Positions 12,501 through 24,790 of a DNA stretch of 64,000 nucleotides are shown here, piece after piece (position 1 is the first letter of the stretch; every line of letters starts with the position of its first letter). Origin of the DNA: Adiantum capillus-veneris (Eukaryota > Streptophyta > Polypodiopsida > Polypodiales > Pteridaceae). Position numbers and translations under genes: made by a program. The notes beneath the pieces are model-generated. The model ran no database searches. It was not told the origin of the DNA and saw only the letters and a program-made list of their open reading frames with translations. The stretch spans positions 56,431,209-56,495,208 of the forward strand of contig CM043971.1 of NCBI GenBank assembly GCA_014529385.2. Direction: 5' to 3'.

Positions 12501-12942
12501 GCGGCATGTCTACTTGTTGTGTGTCGTGTTGTAGCATATTTGTGCGAGCATTCATGTCTCCAAAAACAATGACTTCACCTTGATCTTTGTAATGAGCAAT
12601 GTCTTCCTCTAGTTCAACAAAGGGCTGATCTCTATCCATATTCAAGCAAGCATAAAAGTTGGAGTCATAGTGAGGAATGTAGCAACCGGCCACAAACATG
12701 ACTTGACCATTTGGTGGGCTGATTTTCAGCCATAAGTAGCGTTTATACTTATCTTCTTTGACAATGGAAACATCTTTCAAACCCTTTTTGGTCATACATG
12801 CTACGCCTCCTTGGCCTCTTCGTTGCTTTGCATTTTTGGCCCACATCAAAGAATGCAAATCGTATTTGTCAAATCCAAGAATTCGTTGCACATCATGCTC
12901 CCATGTTTCGACAAGAAGTATCACATCGGAGTCATTCGACAA
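9536..12942 (-). mobile_element. 5'-truncated non-LTR retrotransposon inserted in a GA tract
   Basis: Endonuclease plus reverse transcriptase element on the minus strand. Its 3' end is not poly(A): read on the minus strand it ends in about four CTAT units followed by about 46 bases of CT repeat. The left flank (CCTCCCGAG) and the right flank (GAGAGAGAGAAGCTGC) are continuous in copy B at 13788-13820, so the element sits inside a GA tract. The 5' end lacks the first part of the endonuclease domain, as expected from incomplete target-primed reverse transcription. The clade is not assigned. Confidence 0.75.
9650..12942 (-). pseudogene. LINE ORF2: endonuclease, reverse transcriptase and C-terminal zinc motif
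   Basis: The apurinic-type endonuclease domain begins late, at DVILLVETWEHD, then VFGDMNARTN (catalytic GDxN), a conserved VIDYMLF and an ESDHR motif. Reverse transcriptase blocks follow: RKAGDLQGVKAEM, NNYRTIMVGS, VDFKKAFDMVPR, GVKQGCPLSPTLF and the catalytic LLYADDVVLL. The frame is interrupted by one TAA at 11116-11118, between the FKKAF block and the QGCPLSP block, after which the same frame runs on to 9967. A frameshift near 9975 then leads to a C-terminal CxxC...H...C cluster (CTLCPRQ...YHTLLEC). The missing N-terminus, one stop and one shift make it inactive, but it is young enough for long open frames (608 and 382 codons) to survive. Confidence 0.9.
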
Positions 12943-13056
12943 GAGAGAGAGAGAGAAGCTGCCGCCTGCTTACACTTAATAGGGCGACATGCGAAGAGAG
13001 AGAGAGAGAGAGAGAGAGAGCGCCCCACACACATGTGCTTGACACTGTCTTGCGTA

Positions 13057-13123
<67 letters not shown>

Positions 13124-13317
13124 ACGGATTGTCTGGACTCTAGCATCGTCACGGAGTGTTCGCCAAAAATGTGTGTCAGCTTAATCTCGTGCCGGTTTCA
13201 ATTTAAAAAATGCCGGTTGAGGGCAAGAGAAAAGGGAGAAATTCCACCTGAAAAGATAACCTAATTTTTAAGGGAAGATTACCGAAATACCTCTCTAATT
13301 TCCTATACTTATAGATA
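12943..13317 (+). repeat. Anonymous GA-rich repeat, copy A, right part
   Basis: Continues copy A after the LINE. It holds GA tracts (12943-12957, 12994-13020), a (CA)n tract (about 13057-13120) and then the start of the CAGTGTTTG-family MITE unit from about 13160. The matching stretch in copy B is about 13800-14110. Confidence 0.75.
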
Positions 13318-13411
13318 ATGGGGGAAGGGATTCTGGCCCCTCCCCCCGGACACGTGTCCAAACCTCCTCACTCCGGCACTCTCAGGCAGTGTGGTATGAG
13401 CGAAACAGTGG

Positions 13412-13472
<61 letters not shown>

Positions 13473-13721
13473 AGTTCAAAGCTTAGAAAGCTGGAGCCTG
13501 GAGCTCACAATAGGGAAGCCGTCAAATCGGCCAGAAGCATTGACGTAGCCCTCCCCCTAGACACGTGTGAGCAGCACTTCATTCCGACTGGTGTGCCCTA
13601 GCGCCCGGCAATGGACAACGACTGCACGAAGAGAGAGTTTGACAGAGTCATGAAGGGACGGCTACATGCGCTGAATGGTGACAAGAGCGCTCCACCTTGC
13701 ATTCCCCCCAAACCCCTCTGC

Positions 13722-13770
<49 letters not shown>

Positions 13771-13916
13771 CCAGCCTCCTAGGCCTCCCGAGAGAGGAGA
13801 GAGAGAGAGAGAAGCTGCTGCCTGCTTACACTTAATAGGGCGACATGCGAAGAGAGAGAGAGAGCGCCCCACACACATGTGCTTGACACTGTCTTGCGCA
13901 GAGACACACACACACA

Positions 13917-13949
<33 letters not shown>

Positions 13950-14110
13950 AGAGACGGATTGTCTGGACTCTGGCATCGTCACGCAATGTTCACCAAAAAT
14001 GTGTGTCAGCTTAATATTGTGTCGGTTTCAATTTAAAACATGCTGGTTGAGGGCAAGAGGAAAGGGAGAAATTCCACTTGAAAAGGTAACCTAATTTTTA
14101 AGGGAAGATT
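13318..14110 (+). repeat. Anonymous GA-rich repeat, copy B (uninterrupted)
   Basis: A head-to-tail second copy of the repeat at 9094-9535 plus 12943-13250, with no LINE. GA tracts at about 13415-13470, 13724-13767 and 13793-13812, and a CA/CG tract at 13903-13950, vary in length from copy A. Open frames here are GA-repeat translations (poly Arg-Glu) and are not genes. This copy gives the uninterrupted form of the LINE target site. Confidence 0.8.
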
Positions 14111-14526
14111 ACCAAAACACCTCTCTAATTTGTGGAAATTTCCAAAATACCCCTCAAATTACCCAAAGTACCCCCATAATTTGTCATAAATTCCCAAAAT
14201 ACCCTTCAAATTTTCCAAAAACAAAAAAAAAATTGTAGCTTTTCATAAGAAGAGGATGCTAAAACTAAAATTTGAGTTGGTTATGTAGGCTTTGCAGATG
14301 AAATTGCTTCGTTATTTTTAGACATAATTCACTTTTTTTTGCAAGGTATTCGACAAATTACATGCTAAGCACTCAAAAACCGATCTCAATTGTCAAACAA
14401 AAATAAAGATTAGAAAATGTTGAAGAATCAAACGAAAATAGATACAAGGGTATTTTGGGAATTTTTGAAATTTGAGGGGTATATTGGGAATTTCCACAAA
14501 TTAGAGGGGTATTTTGGTAATTTTCC
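14110..14526. repeat. Foldback (large inverted repeat)
   Basis: The left arm (about 14110-14215) and right arm (about 14448-14526) are reverse complements with small differences. Shared words are ATTACCAAAA, CCTCTCTAATTTGTGG and CCCAAAATACCCTT. The central part of about 230 bp is AT-rich and non-coding. It resembles a foldback-type MITE; clear TSDs were not found. Confidence 0.7.
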
Positions 14527-14589
14527 CAATTTTTAATTTCCCCTTGACAAAATCAAGGAAATATCAGTGGCAGGCTTCCTCTCTTTGGT

Positions 14590-14593
<4 letters not shown>

Positions 14594-14660
<67 letters not shown>

Positions 14661-14787
14661 TCCCCCCGAGCTTCATCCGACGGGAATCAAATCAGTTTGC
14701 CGTGCGCGATGAGACAGTAGACAGGATACACTCAGGAACAGTCACACAGTGTATGCGTGAGAGAGAGAGATAGAGAGAGAGAGAGAG
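14594..14787. repeat. (GA)n microsatellites
   Basis: A tract of about 65 bases (14594-14658) and a shorter, imperfect tract (14758-14787). Confidence 0.95.
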
Positions 14788-14900
14788 CCATGAGAGGGGT
14801 TCCAGGCTTCCAACTCTACATTTCACGGCGTGTACCCTTGAACCTAGAGAGAGGCTCCCCCACCAGCAACCTCCCAACCCACTCTGATCATCGTGGCAGA

Positions 14901-15471
<571 letters not shown>

Positions 15472-15480
<9 letters not shown>

Positions 15481-15680
15481 AGAAAAATGTGTCTCAGCTT
15501 AAATATGGTGCCAGTTTCAATTTCTAAAATGCTAGTTGAGAGCAAGGGGAAACCCGCCCCAAAATAGAGAAAAATAGTGCAAAAACCTGAAAAAATAACC
15601 TGATTTCCTAAAATTTCCTCTTTGAAAATTCAAGGAAAGGAATTTTGTATGTTTGGAGAAAAGATTTTTCCCAAACACTG
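15472..15680 (+). mobile_element. MITE with CAGTGTTTGRGAAAAAT termini
   Basis: A 209-bp non-coding unit that starts CAGTGTTTGAGAAAAAT and ends ATTTTTCCCAAACACTG, so the ends are inverted repeats. It has no open frame. It is the clearest single unit of a family that elsewhere forms arrays (23690-24184, 27165-27642, 35470-36592, 61415-61891). The 5'-CAG start suggests a hAT-derived MITE, but an 8-bp TSD is not visible here. Confidence 0.7.
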
Positions 15681-15688
15681 CTTGAGGT

Positions 15689-15693
<5 letters not shown>

Positions 15694-15729
<36 letters not shown>

Positions 15730-15949
15730 ATGTCACCTCAAGAATGGTGGTGATGGGTTGGAGTTTTCAATTTCAAAAATGCCGGGTGAGGGCAAGGTGA
15801 AAAGGAGAAATTCCACCCCAAAATAGAGAAAAAATAGTGTAAAAACCCCTAAAATAAACCTAATTCCTAAAATCTCCTCTCAAAAAATTCAAGGAAAGGA
15901 ATTTTGTATGTTTGGAAAAATGATTTTTCCCAAACACTACTCGAGGCAG

Positions 15950-16001
<52 letters not shown>
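15694..16001. repeat. Second MITE-family unit between two GA tracts
   Basis: GA tracts at about 15694-15728 and 15953-16001 flank a unit similar to 15472-15680, which lacks a clear left terminus but ends TTTTTCCCAAACACT at about 15940. Confidence 0.75.
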
Positions 16002-16003
<2 letters not shown>

Positions 16004-18136
16004 TATGCTTGCATCTCAAAGGAACATGTGGCGTTATATGTACTTCTGCAACAAAGGCAAGCGTTAATCTCTATGAATTCATAATATTTCTAGCCACTGA
16101 TCCTCGTGTTGTTCTCCACTCTACTGGCCACATGTAGATGATATGCTTACGTGTAAACAAAGGTTATCCTCTCCCTATCCCCATGCTATATAAGCACCCC
16201 TTGCACTTTGTAGTTTTGCCCCCCATAGTCGAATGCCTACCTTTGAACTCAACCCCTCCAATAGCCTCAAATCATGTAGCTCCATGCCATAGTTGCCTCT
16301 ACAAGGTCCTCTAGTTGCTTTGCCATATCTCAATCATGTGGATAAGGTGATCACTCAAAGATGAGGCGAAGATAAGGCTCACCTCAAGCCATGTGTTGTT
16401 CATATGGATGTAAATTTCTTATCCTTCACCTCTGCTATCAAACCAAAAGGTTTCGCTATAAGATGCTCCCTGCTTACAACTTTGCAAGATTCAATTCATC
16501 TCTCCTCCTTAGCCCTTGTTGTCATGTCCAACACCATATCGATGTATTGGGCATGAATGTGCGATGAGAGTCCTTGGAGGTACTGTATGCATGTTGTCTT
16601 TGGAAAAGCTTGCAAAGATTCAATAGTCGCATCTTGCATCGCATTTAGGGAGATGGGGGCATGAAGGGAAGACTCCACTCAAGACTTCTAATCGAGGATG
16701 TGGTTTCTTGGACTATAATAGAGATGAAAATAAAATCAAAAGGGAGATAAATGTATGTATCGCTATGTATGCATGCTTTTTAACTTTCAACTTTTTAAAA
16801 AAAGTGAAATGAAAGTTATTGAGGTGGAATTACTCTAAGCCTATGGAGATGGGGAGAGAGAGAGAGAGAGAGAACTTTTTTTTATCTGCTTTTATGAAAT
16901 TTATCAAATGCGATGGATTTGAGGGTAAGAGAAGCCATGCCGTCGCCAAAGACAACGCTGTTTTACTAGTAGTATTAATAGAGTTAAAACAAGCCTTTTA
17001 ATACAAAAAATAATTCGATAAATATGAGTCTTGTTACAACGTCAACCTCAACAGCCAGCTGGTGAGGTTTAGATAAATCAAAACCACTATCAAACTGTAA
17101 GCCTAGTATTAAGAACTGCAGCCACAATCACCAAGTCAAATAACATTAGAGCCTCAGTCATAGTATTAATAGAGTTAAGAAAAGTATGTAATTGCCAAAA
17201 CTTTGACTATCATAAACGAGTCTTGTTCAAAGGGCAAGTATAAGCCATTGCAAACTTTCGCCTATGTTTTTTTACAAAAAAACAATAATGAACTACAATA
17301 GTTCATAAGCTATAGTTAGCTCCAGTTTAATCAACAGTTTCAGCAGTTTCAGGTTAGAACCAGTCACACCAAGCATTCATGGCTATATTGCTCAATATGT
17401 ACATGCCAAGAAGTACCTTAGATTCAATTTCAAATTCAAAATAAAAGAAGCCCCCCTTTTGTTTACTCATAGAATTTATTTAAACCAAAGATTGATAATC
17501 ATCAAGTTTTAACAATAAACGTTAATAATGTTGCATAGAATAACAAGAAATGATGATCACCACCCCAAACACACAGAGCATCAATAGTTTAGCAAAAGGT
17601 CACATGAGAAAAAGCAATTTGCTCAATAATTTCCATGGTGCACGGGACCCTAATCAGCAGGCAGCGATGCACAGACCTCACTCACCTAATCGATAACAAT
17701 AGATAGACGAAGTATCAAGGCTAAATGCGAGAGTTAAGAACCCCTCACCTTTAAATACACAGGGAGTAACCATCGCTACATTAGATCCAATCTATAGCCT
17801 AGTAGGTTCAGGTCGGCAGAGGGAGGAAGTGAGAGGAGAGGAGAGTATTGGTTTGTAACAGCCTGAGACGAAGCCAATTGGCATATCAAAGGGGCCGAGA
17901 TACATCCATTTCAGCACAGCGGGGGGGGGAGAGCTATTGCATCAAATGGTGAGCAGTAGATAGTATGCTCATTAATCGAGACTATGCTCATGTACAGGGA
18001 GTGAGATATACCCAGTCAAAAGCAGAGGAGTGCGGCATCAACGTAGCACATGAGCATTAATCCAATGTAGTCAGGGGTTAATAATAAGAGTTGGAAAAAT
18101 TATGTGCACATTGCATTAACCAAGGTAGGTTTCCCG
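16002..18136. other. Non-genic stretch
   Basis: No coding region or recognised repeat, apart from a short GA tract at 16856-16873 and a G run near 17922. I see nothing else that can be supported. Confidence 0.5.
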
Positions 18137-18857
18137 CCCAAAGTAATTAAGAAATCAGCAAAGTACCCTGCCATAAGAATGTATTAAGTGTTATGAGGTC
18201 CGACAAGAGCACATGCTTAAACATCAAAGGAATCACATGTCTAGGAATGATACAGCATAAAAAGTTCCTTACACAAGTATTATGTACCACCAAAAGTTCC
18301 ATTCACAAGTAAGCATCAAAGCGTCACAAGTTCCCACAGATGGTTAGTATGCATAGGTCAGCTATAAGGGATAAGTTTCATCAGCTTCATTCTACATAAT
18401 AGAGTCAAAACCTCCCATTGAGACCAAAGCAAGGAAAATATTTCAGATAATAACGACAAAACCATTAGTTCTATTAAGTTAAAAAAGTAAAAACAATAGC
18501 TGCTAGATATAAGGTAGAGGCAGCTCCAAAAAGTAAATGGGCTAAGGAGACTTAGTAATTTCTAGGGTTGTCATAAGACTATAGCAAGAAAATGCAATCA
18601 TAGTCAAGTTTAATGGGAAGTCGTGGCTAGGTAGGTCATAATGTCCATCTAAGGAACTCATGCCAGGCAATCACCCATAAGACAATATTACTAACAACCA
18701 TGGCATAGGTAGGCCTTAGGTCAGGCCAGATAAAGATTTAGGTATTAGCCGTAAGTGAATCTTCATTTAAACAAGGGTGAATTAGAAAAGTGTGTGTGTG
18801 AGTTTAGGATGAAGTAACCCAAGTTAAGTATAGTGACCAAGTGTGTGTGTGTGTGTG

Positions 18858-19722
18858 GTCTTGGTCTTGCCAACAACTCATCCATCATTTGGATTTCACC
18901 AAGACTACAAAGGAAGTTTGGGCATCTCTTAAAGTGACATTTGGTTGTAAATCTACAGTTACAAGTTATTTCTTAAAATACTTCTGCAAGAACTGGTCGG
19001 AGCCAAGATGGGAGACAATTGTGAACAATATTTGGCGCCCGCCATGGCCTTATAGAATGAAGGTAATTGTGTGGAAGGTGATTTGGGGAGCCTTATAGAA
19101 TGAAGGTATTTGTGTGGAAGGTGATTTGGGGAGCCATGCTTACTAGGGCAAAGATATTCGCTAGGGGAATTGGTCCGGATAGATCAACTAGGGAAGACCT
19201 CGCTCACCTATTCAAGGAGTGCCAAGTGATTGGTGGCTTAGAAGGGAAAATATACAAATGGATACAAAAATCCTGGAAAATAGGATTCTTCAAGAATGAT
19301 TTTGCTTGGGAAGAATGGATTTCGAGAGTCAAGCGCTACTCATAGTCTCGCAAATTGTGAGATACTTCTTTTTCCTCCATGTTTGGAAGGCAAGGAACAA
19401 TCGGTTATTCGTTATTCGAGAACACTTTGGAAACATCTAAATTCACAAAGATAGTCCAAGAAAGTAGAGAGGCAATCATTGCCCTCGAAAAGCAGAGTAT
19501 CTCTAATGAGTGGAGCAAGGTCGTAGGCATCGTTATGATTGACTTTCTTAGGTGAAAGGCTATTCACTTCACATGGGGTGGCTCCCCTATCAGCCGATGT
19601 AATGATGACCCAGGGAAGCCATGGCTCGACTTGAGGATGGCTTGAACTTGTAATTTGTCTCGTTATGTCAATATAATCTACTCACAATTGTGAGTTTTGC
19701 CCAAAAAAAAAAAAAAAAAAAA
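18858..19722 (+). pseudogene. Copia-gag/LINE chimera, copy 1
   Basis: The first part encodes LIHHLDFTKTTKEVWASL, which matches the UBN2/gag pattern of Copia polyproteins (HHLD...TAKEMWDxL). With no break it passes into a LINE zf-RVT tail: SEPRWETIVNNIW, then KVIVWKVIWGA and AHLFKEC. A 43-bp tandem duplication (19050-19092 and 19093-19135) repeats the WKVIWGA codons. The 3' UTR ends CTCACAATTGTGAGTTTTGCCC followed by about 20 A. A GT run precedes it. Copy 2 at 45425-46339 has the same junction, so the fusion predates the segmental duplication. It could be chimeric retrotransposition or a truncated LINE inserted in gag. Confidence 0.7.
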
Positions 19723-20022
19723 GCATCTACAATCTTAGTTTTACTTATCAATCCTTCCACACTCTTTAAAAACGCTTGGAAGTACTAAGTGCTCTATTCC
19801 TACAATCGACTACTCTAAAGTGTCCTCCAAATGACAACGACAAGAAGGCTGGGGAGAGGCTTCACTCCTCAACAATCTTGAAAAGCAGAAAAGTTTACTG
19901 AGATCGTCACTGCTCTCAAGGTCGGTAAAATGATGAAGTATGAGGAAATGCTCACCATCGTCATGGAAGATGATAGAAAAACCATCACCCCTCTTGAGTA
20001 CGATTTTACCACGAAGGCCGTC

Positions 20023-20340
20023 TTTTTTTTTTTAATAGCAAAACTCAATTGTGAGTAAATTATATTGAACAACCCGAAAAATTACAAGGTCTTGTCATGC
20101 TCTTGTTAAGCCATGACATCATCCATGGACCATACTTACATCAGCTATTAGGGCAGCCACCCCTACCAACCCGCCCCCTCCTCCTTGATACACAAGGTCC
20201 ATAATCTTGTCATTCTGAGAGCTTTTATTTACCGATGACCAAGATTTGCTCCCAGCCTAGGCATTCCATCTGCTGACAACAAGGCACAAGTAGTCCTAGA
20301 CCAATCCCCCGAGTGTTGCTTGTGCCTCGGTGTCCATATT
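20023..20340 (-). mobile_element. 5'-truncated LINE 3' end
   Basis: Begins with a T run (minus-strand poly(A)), then the CTCAATTGTGAG 3'-end hairpin, and matches the 3' end of the LINE at 46553-58059. The flanks TTACCACGAAGGCC (20006-20019) and TTACCAAGAAGGCC (20339-20352) are a TSD with one mismatch. Unit 2 at 58100-58150 lacks the insertion. Confidence 0.85.
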
Positions 20341-21053
20341 ACCAAGAAGGCCTTCTTAACAAAAGACCAAAAGACCTGCACTTTTTTGTAAAACTCTTGA
20401 TCACACCGGCAACCAATGTTTCAAAAAACCGGCCAAGCAACAAGACAAGTAACATGTAGCTTAGAATGAGGAGCAAAAAGAGTCTCCATAAGAGCAAGAA
20501 TAGGCAATGAAACAAACCACTAATTTCCTCTTTGGTTTGGAAGGGGGAAACATGTAGGCCATTGATGATCATGTCTAGTCTAACCTCTAAGCCATGGGTA
20601 TGTTACCATTGAGCCATGTTAACTCTTGTTTAGCCTAGCAACCATTCAACTTTGCATACCTCATGTCACCAATTAATTTCCTTCTCTCAAATGTTCATCT
20701 CGGAGATTGACCACCTATGAGATAGCTTTAAAGTCGCTCGGGAACAAACACAAAGCTCAAAATGTGGCACTATGATGATTCGTATAGATTGACAATAGAT
20801 TTTTGTTAGTCTAAACTCAAGGGTTTACTCTAGATAAGGTTACCCTAATCCTATAGGCATACGAGGACAAGGTGGTGGGTTCAACCACACTTGTATCCAT
20901 ATACTTTTGCCCTATGGATTATACTTTGGGCCTTTTCACGATTGTGGGAGGCCCAAGTATTTTTTATTTTAAATTTTACATTTTGTAGGTAGACTATCGG
21001 ATTATTTTGTGCTACAAAATAATAAATATTGCCATTAAATATATAGATGGAAA

Positions 21054-21056
<3 letters not shown>

Positions 21057-21102
<46 letters not shown>

Positions 21103-21144
21103 CCTAAAGAGTAAAAATAGGGGAAAAGAAGAAGAAGAAAAGGG

Positions 21145-21191
<47 letters not shown>

Positions 21192-21262
21192 TAAAGAGAG
21201 AAAAGAAGGAGAGGAGTTACTCGCTTAGCACCTACTAACCTGCACACACCACACACTCAGGT

Positions 21263-21301
<39 letters not shown>
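21057..21301. repeat. Cluster of (GA)n and (CT)n tracts
   Basis: GA tracts at 21057-21101 and 21148-21188, and a CT tract at 21266-21301. The same layout is at 58865-59227 in unit 2, where CA tracts are added. Confidence 0.95.
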
Positions 21302-21303
<2 letters not shown>

Positions 21304-22161
21304 CACATGGTGCAAACCTACACGTTGGAAGCAACAACACCTGTTGGACAATAGAGAAGTGTAGTAGAAATAAGGAAGAGGAAGTGGATTAGAAGAGAAG
21401 CTAAGGAAGGGTTATGGAATATATTACTTGCAGGAGGCGAGAGGGAGAAGGTGCGTTGCTTTGGGTTGCGAGTGCTACCTTATGGTTCCGGGATGCCAAG
21501 GGGTTGCAGGTGTGCCAAAGAGCAATGGGGTAGCTTCGAGCTTCTACCTCCATGTGGATGCATCCACTCCAACCATTTGGACATATAACCTCCTGTTTTT
21601 TGTGTATAACATTGATTGAAATGTTCCACAGAGAAGATAGATGTAAAGAGCACATGAGGTCATTCGTCTTTCCATTCGTTTGCAAAAAATTGCACTCAAT
21701 GGATGCAATCATTTTCATTGTTTTGCACACATGCATTCATTCGTGCATCCGTTTGAACAAAAAACATGTCCGGTCCGGTCACATTTTGCGCTTGTGTGAT
21801 CGTTCGTTTGCATTTGTTCGCAAATGAATTGTCGTGCAAAACAAGCATGCACAAGCAAACTACTTATTAACGACATCACAAAAATAGGATTTCTCGACCC
21901 AAAAATGCTAGATAACACTATGGCCTGCATACAAGAAAATACATCATAAAAGGAGATCTAAATGTCTGACACCAACATAAACGTTCATTAAAACCATAAA
22001 TAAGTTGTTGCAAGTACATCAAAAGGCCTAGATGGCTTATCAGTCTCCCCGTGCCTAGCTCTCCACATGCCAATAGTGGCAAGAGGTGAAGAAGACATTA
22101 TATGAAGGAAGATGTGTGATGACCCCAAATCAAGCCATGCAATTGCAAAATATGTACATCA

Positions 22162-22245
<84 letters not shown>
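22162..22245. repeat. Compound (GT)n(GA)n microsatellite
   Basis: GT passes into GA; the homologous tract in unit 2 is at 60122-60180 and is shorter. Confidence 0.95.
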
Positions 22246-22250
<5 letters not shown>

Positions 22251-22704
22251 AAGAAGAACACTTAGCGCTTGAAAGAGCTAGAGGACGTTGGTATACGCTT
22301 GGGTGCACTAGAGCTCTCCTGAGGAAGAAATACAAAGTTGTGTGGTCGTCGTGAATGTATGGGAAAGGGAGACTTTCATTGCGGTACGATAGTTCGCCAT
22401 GTGTTCGACTATTGTCCAAAATTGAGCGGGCAAACTTAATTAAAATCTGCCAAACAATTCATTACAAGAGAGGGAAGATAGAGAGATAAGTATACTTATT
22501 GGGATGCATGTGTGGATATGGGTAGTCAAAATAATATTTCCTTGTAAGATTTGTCATCAATGGCATTATTGAAAGCTAACTAACAATCTCTCGCTTCTTG
22601 CTTATTCTTATGCATGTGTGGATGTCTCTCACTTCTTGCTTATTCTTACTAGTAAAACGACACCGGCTTCGGCGGCGGCATGGATCTCTCAACTCTCTCT
22701 CTCG

Positions 22705-22705
22705 T

Positions 22706-22738
<33 letters not shown>

Positions 22739-22904
22739 TATGCGTATTGTATTCCTCGTGCGTGTTGGGAGTTGGTGCCTGCTCATTGTCTTGCTGGCCA
22801 AGCTCTGCTCCACTAATGAGGATGACATGACAATGTCATTTGCCATCCTAGCAACTGCTCTACTGTCACCCGCGTCCCGTGGTCTCCTCATCCCAAACCT
22901 AAAT

Positions 22905-22969
<65 letters not shown>

Positions 22970-23125
22970 TGAGTGTCCGTGTTGCCATCATATGTGCTGC
23001 TCAACTTGCTGGTAAAGCTCTCCTCCTCTTATATCATCATCACGTCGATGAGGTCTCCTGAAGTTTAGCTACTCATGTAGTTGAGCTACCCTTGTCCGCT
23101 ACTCTCCTCAGCCCGAACTTGAAGA

Positions 23126-23181
<56 letters not shown>
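22705..23181. repeat. (CA)n and (CT)n tracts
   Basis: CA at about 22706-22733, CT at 22910-22965 and CT at 23130-23181, with non-coding sequence between. Confidence 0.95.
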
Positions 23182-23185
<4 letters not shown>

Positions 23186-23229
23186 AAGAGATTAATATAA
23201 CATTCCATATCCTCTCCCTCAATCTCGGG

Positions 23230-23442
23230 CAGTGTTCGGGGAAATTCATTTTTGCAAACATACAAAATTCCTTTCCTTGAATTTGTCAAGAGGAAATTTT
23301 TAGAAATTATGTTTATTTTTAAATTGCACTATTTTTCTATATTTTGGAGTGGAAGTTCTCCCTTTCTCCTTGCTCTCAACCGACATTTTTGAAACTGAAA
23401 TCGACCCGATATTAAGCTGAGCTAAAGTTTTCCCAAACACTG
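23230..23442 (-). mobile_element. MITE, CAGTGTTTGGGAAAA family
   Basis: A 213-bp unit whose ends read CAGTGTTCGGGGAAAT and TTTTCCCAAACACTG. Its interior matches 15472-15680 in reverse orientation. The homologous unit in unit 2 is 60928-61141, and a left-truncated one ends at 26870. Confidence 0.7.
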
Positions 23443-23556
23443 TAGATAAGGAAAAAAATCACGTAAAAATTTCAAAAAAATAGCGTAAACTATTAAAATT
23501 GCCAATTATTTTGCAAATTTTCTATGGATTTTTCTTGAACCCTGGTCACTCCCGTA

Positions 23557-23587
<31 letters not shown>

Positions 23588-23689
23588 AGTTTGTGCACCT
23601 TGGCTCGTTGTCGTTGAGTTGCTGGCCTACCCTGGTTCACCATGCTCTAGCTAGCGTCCCCACAACCTGCTACAACACTGCGACGATTG

Positions 23690-24184
23690 ACCCCAACAGC
23701 CCATGCCCAATGGGTAAAGAAAACTATTTTCCCAAACATACAAAATTCCCTTTCTTGAATTTGCGAAGAGGAAATTTTAAAAAATCAAGTTATTTTGTCA
23801 AATTTTTACACTATTTTTCTCTATTTTGGGGGGGAATTTCTCCTTTTCCCCTTGCCCGGCCCCGTGTTTGAAAAAGAATTATTTTTCCAAACATACAAAA
23901 TTCCCTTTCTTGAATTTGCAAAGAGGAAATTTTAAAATTAGGTTATTTTTTTCTTTTTTGGGGTGGAACTTCTCCTTTTCCCCTTGCCCTCAACATGCAT
24001 TTTTGGAATCGAAAACAACATGACATTAAGCTGAGACACATTTTTCCCAAACATTGATACAAAATTTCTTTTCTTGAATTTGACCCCAGCATCCTCGGCC
24101 TAATGTTCTTAAAAAACTATTTTCCCAAACATACAAAATTTCGTTTCTTGAATTTGCAAAGAGGAAATTAAAAAAAATCAGGTT
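23690..24184 (-). repeat. Array of MITE-derived units, array 1
   Basis: Three to four head-to-tail units share the core AAACATACAAAATTCCCTTT, then GAGGAAATTTTA and CTATTTTGGGGTGGAA. The period varies from about 150 to 180 bp. The array is cut on the right by hAT copy 1. Confidence 0.8.
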
Positions 24185-24317
24185 CACGGATTTAATATTT
24201 ATGTAATTACGTCAAATTTTGTGTGATCACAAGGTCTTATTGACACATTTACATGATTACAGTAAACATGATCACACATAACCCGGTTAATGGTGACTTG
24301 CAAACCCACAAAATTTT

Positions 24318-24406
24318 CCGCCGGGCTTTTCAGTATCCCCAGCGGGCCCCTCGAGATTTATCATTTTCCCTGCGGGCCCACTAGGGATACTGAAAAGCCC
24401 GACGGG
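24318..24406. repeat. GC-rich perfect-type hairpin, hAT copy 1
   Basis: Arms of about 23 bp (24318-24340 and 24384-24406; core GGGCTTTTCAGTATCCC and its complement) with one or two mismatches. The loop of about 43 bp contains GCGGGCCC twice as a direct repeat. Confidence 0.9.
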
Positions 24407-24790
24407 CTGTCCGCATTATATATACGTGGGCCAGATCCGTCCCGCTAGGTGTATTAGCATCTTGCTTTAATATTCTGTGTCTGTGTGTGTGTGTGTGTGT
24501 ATGTGTGTGTGTGTGTGTGTGAGTGAGAGAGAGAGAGAGAGAGAGCACCTTTGCACGTACATCGAGAGGAGAGAGGAGAGAGAGAGAGGGGGTCGTGTGG
24601 GGACGTGCTCTGTATCGCACTGCACGGCATCAGCAAAGCACCTGACCACACGATGTGGGTATGTGTTGTGTGTGTGTATGCATTGTGTGGTAGCGTGTCT
24701 TTTGTCGTAGTGTGCGGAAATAATAAGGTACCTTACCACACAATGGGAGTGTGTGTCTAAGCTGTTTTACGGAACAGTGCTTATCACGGG

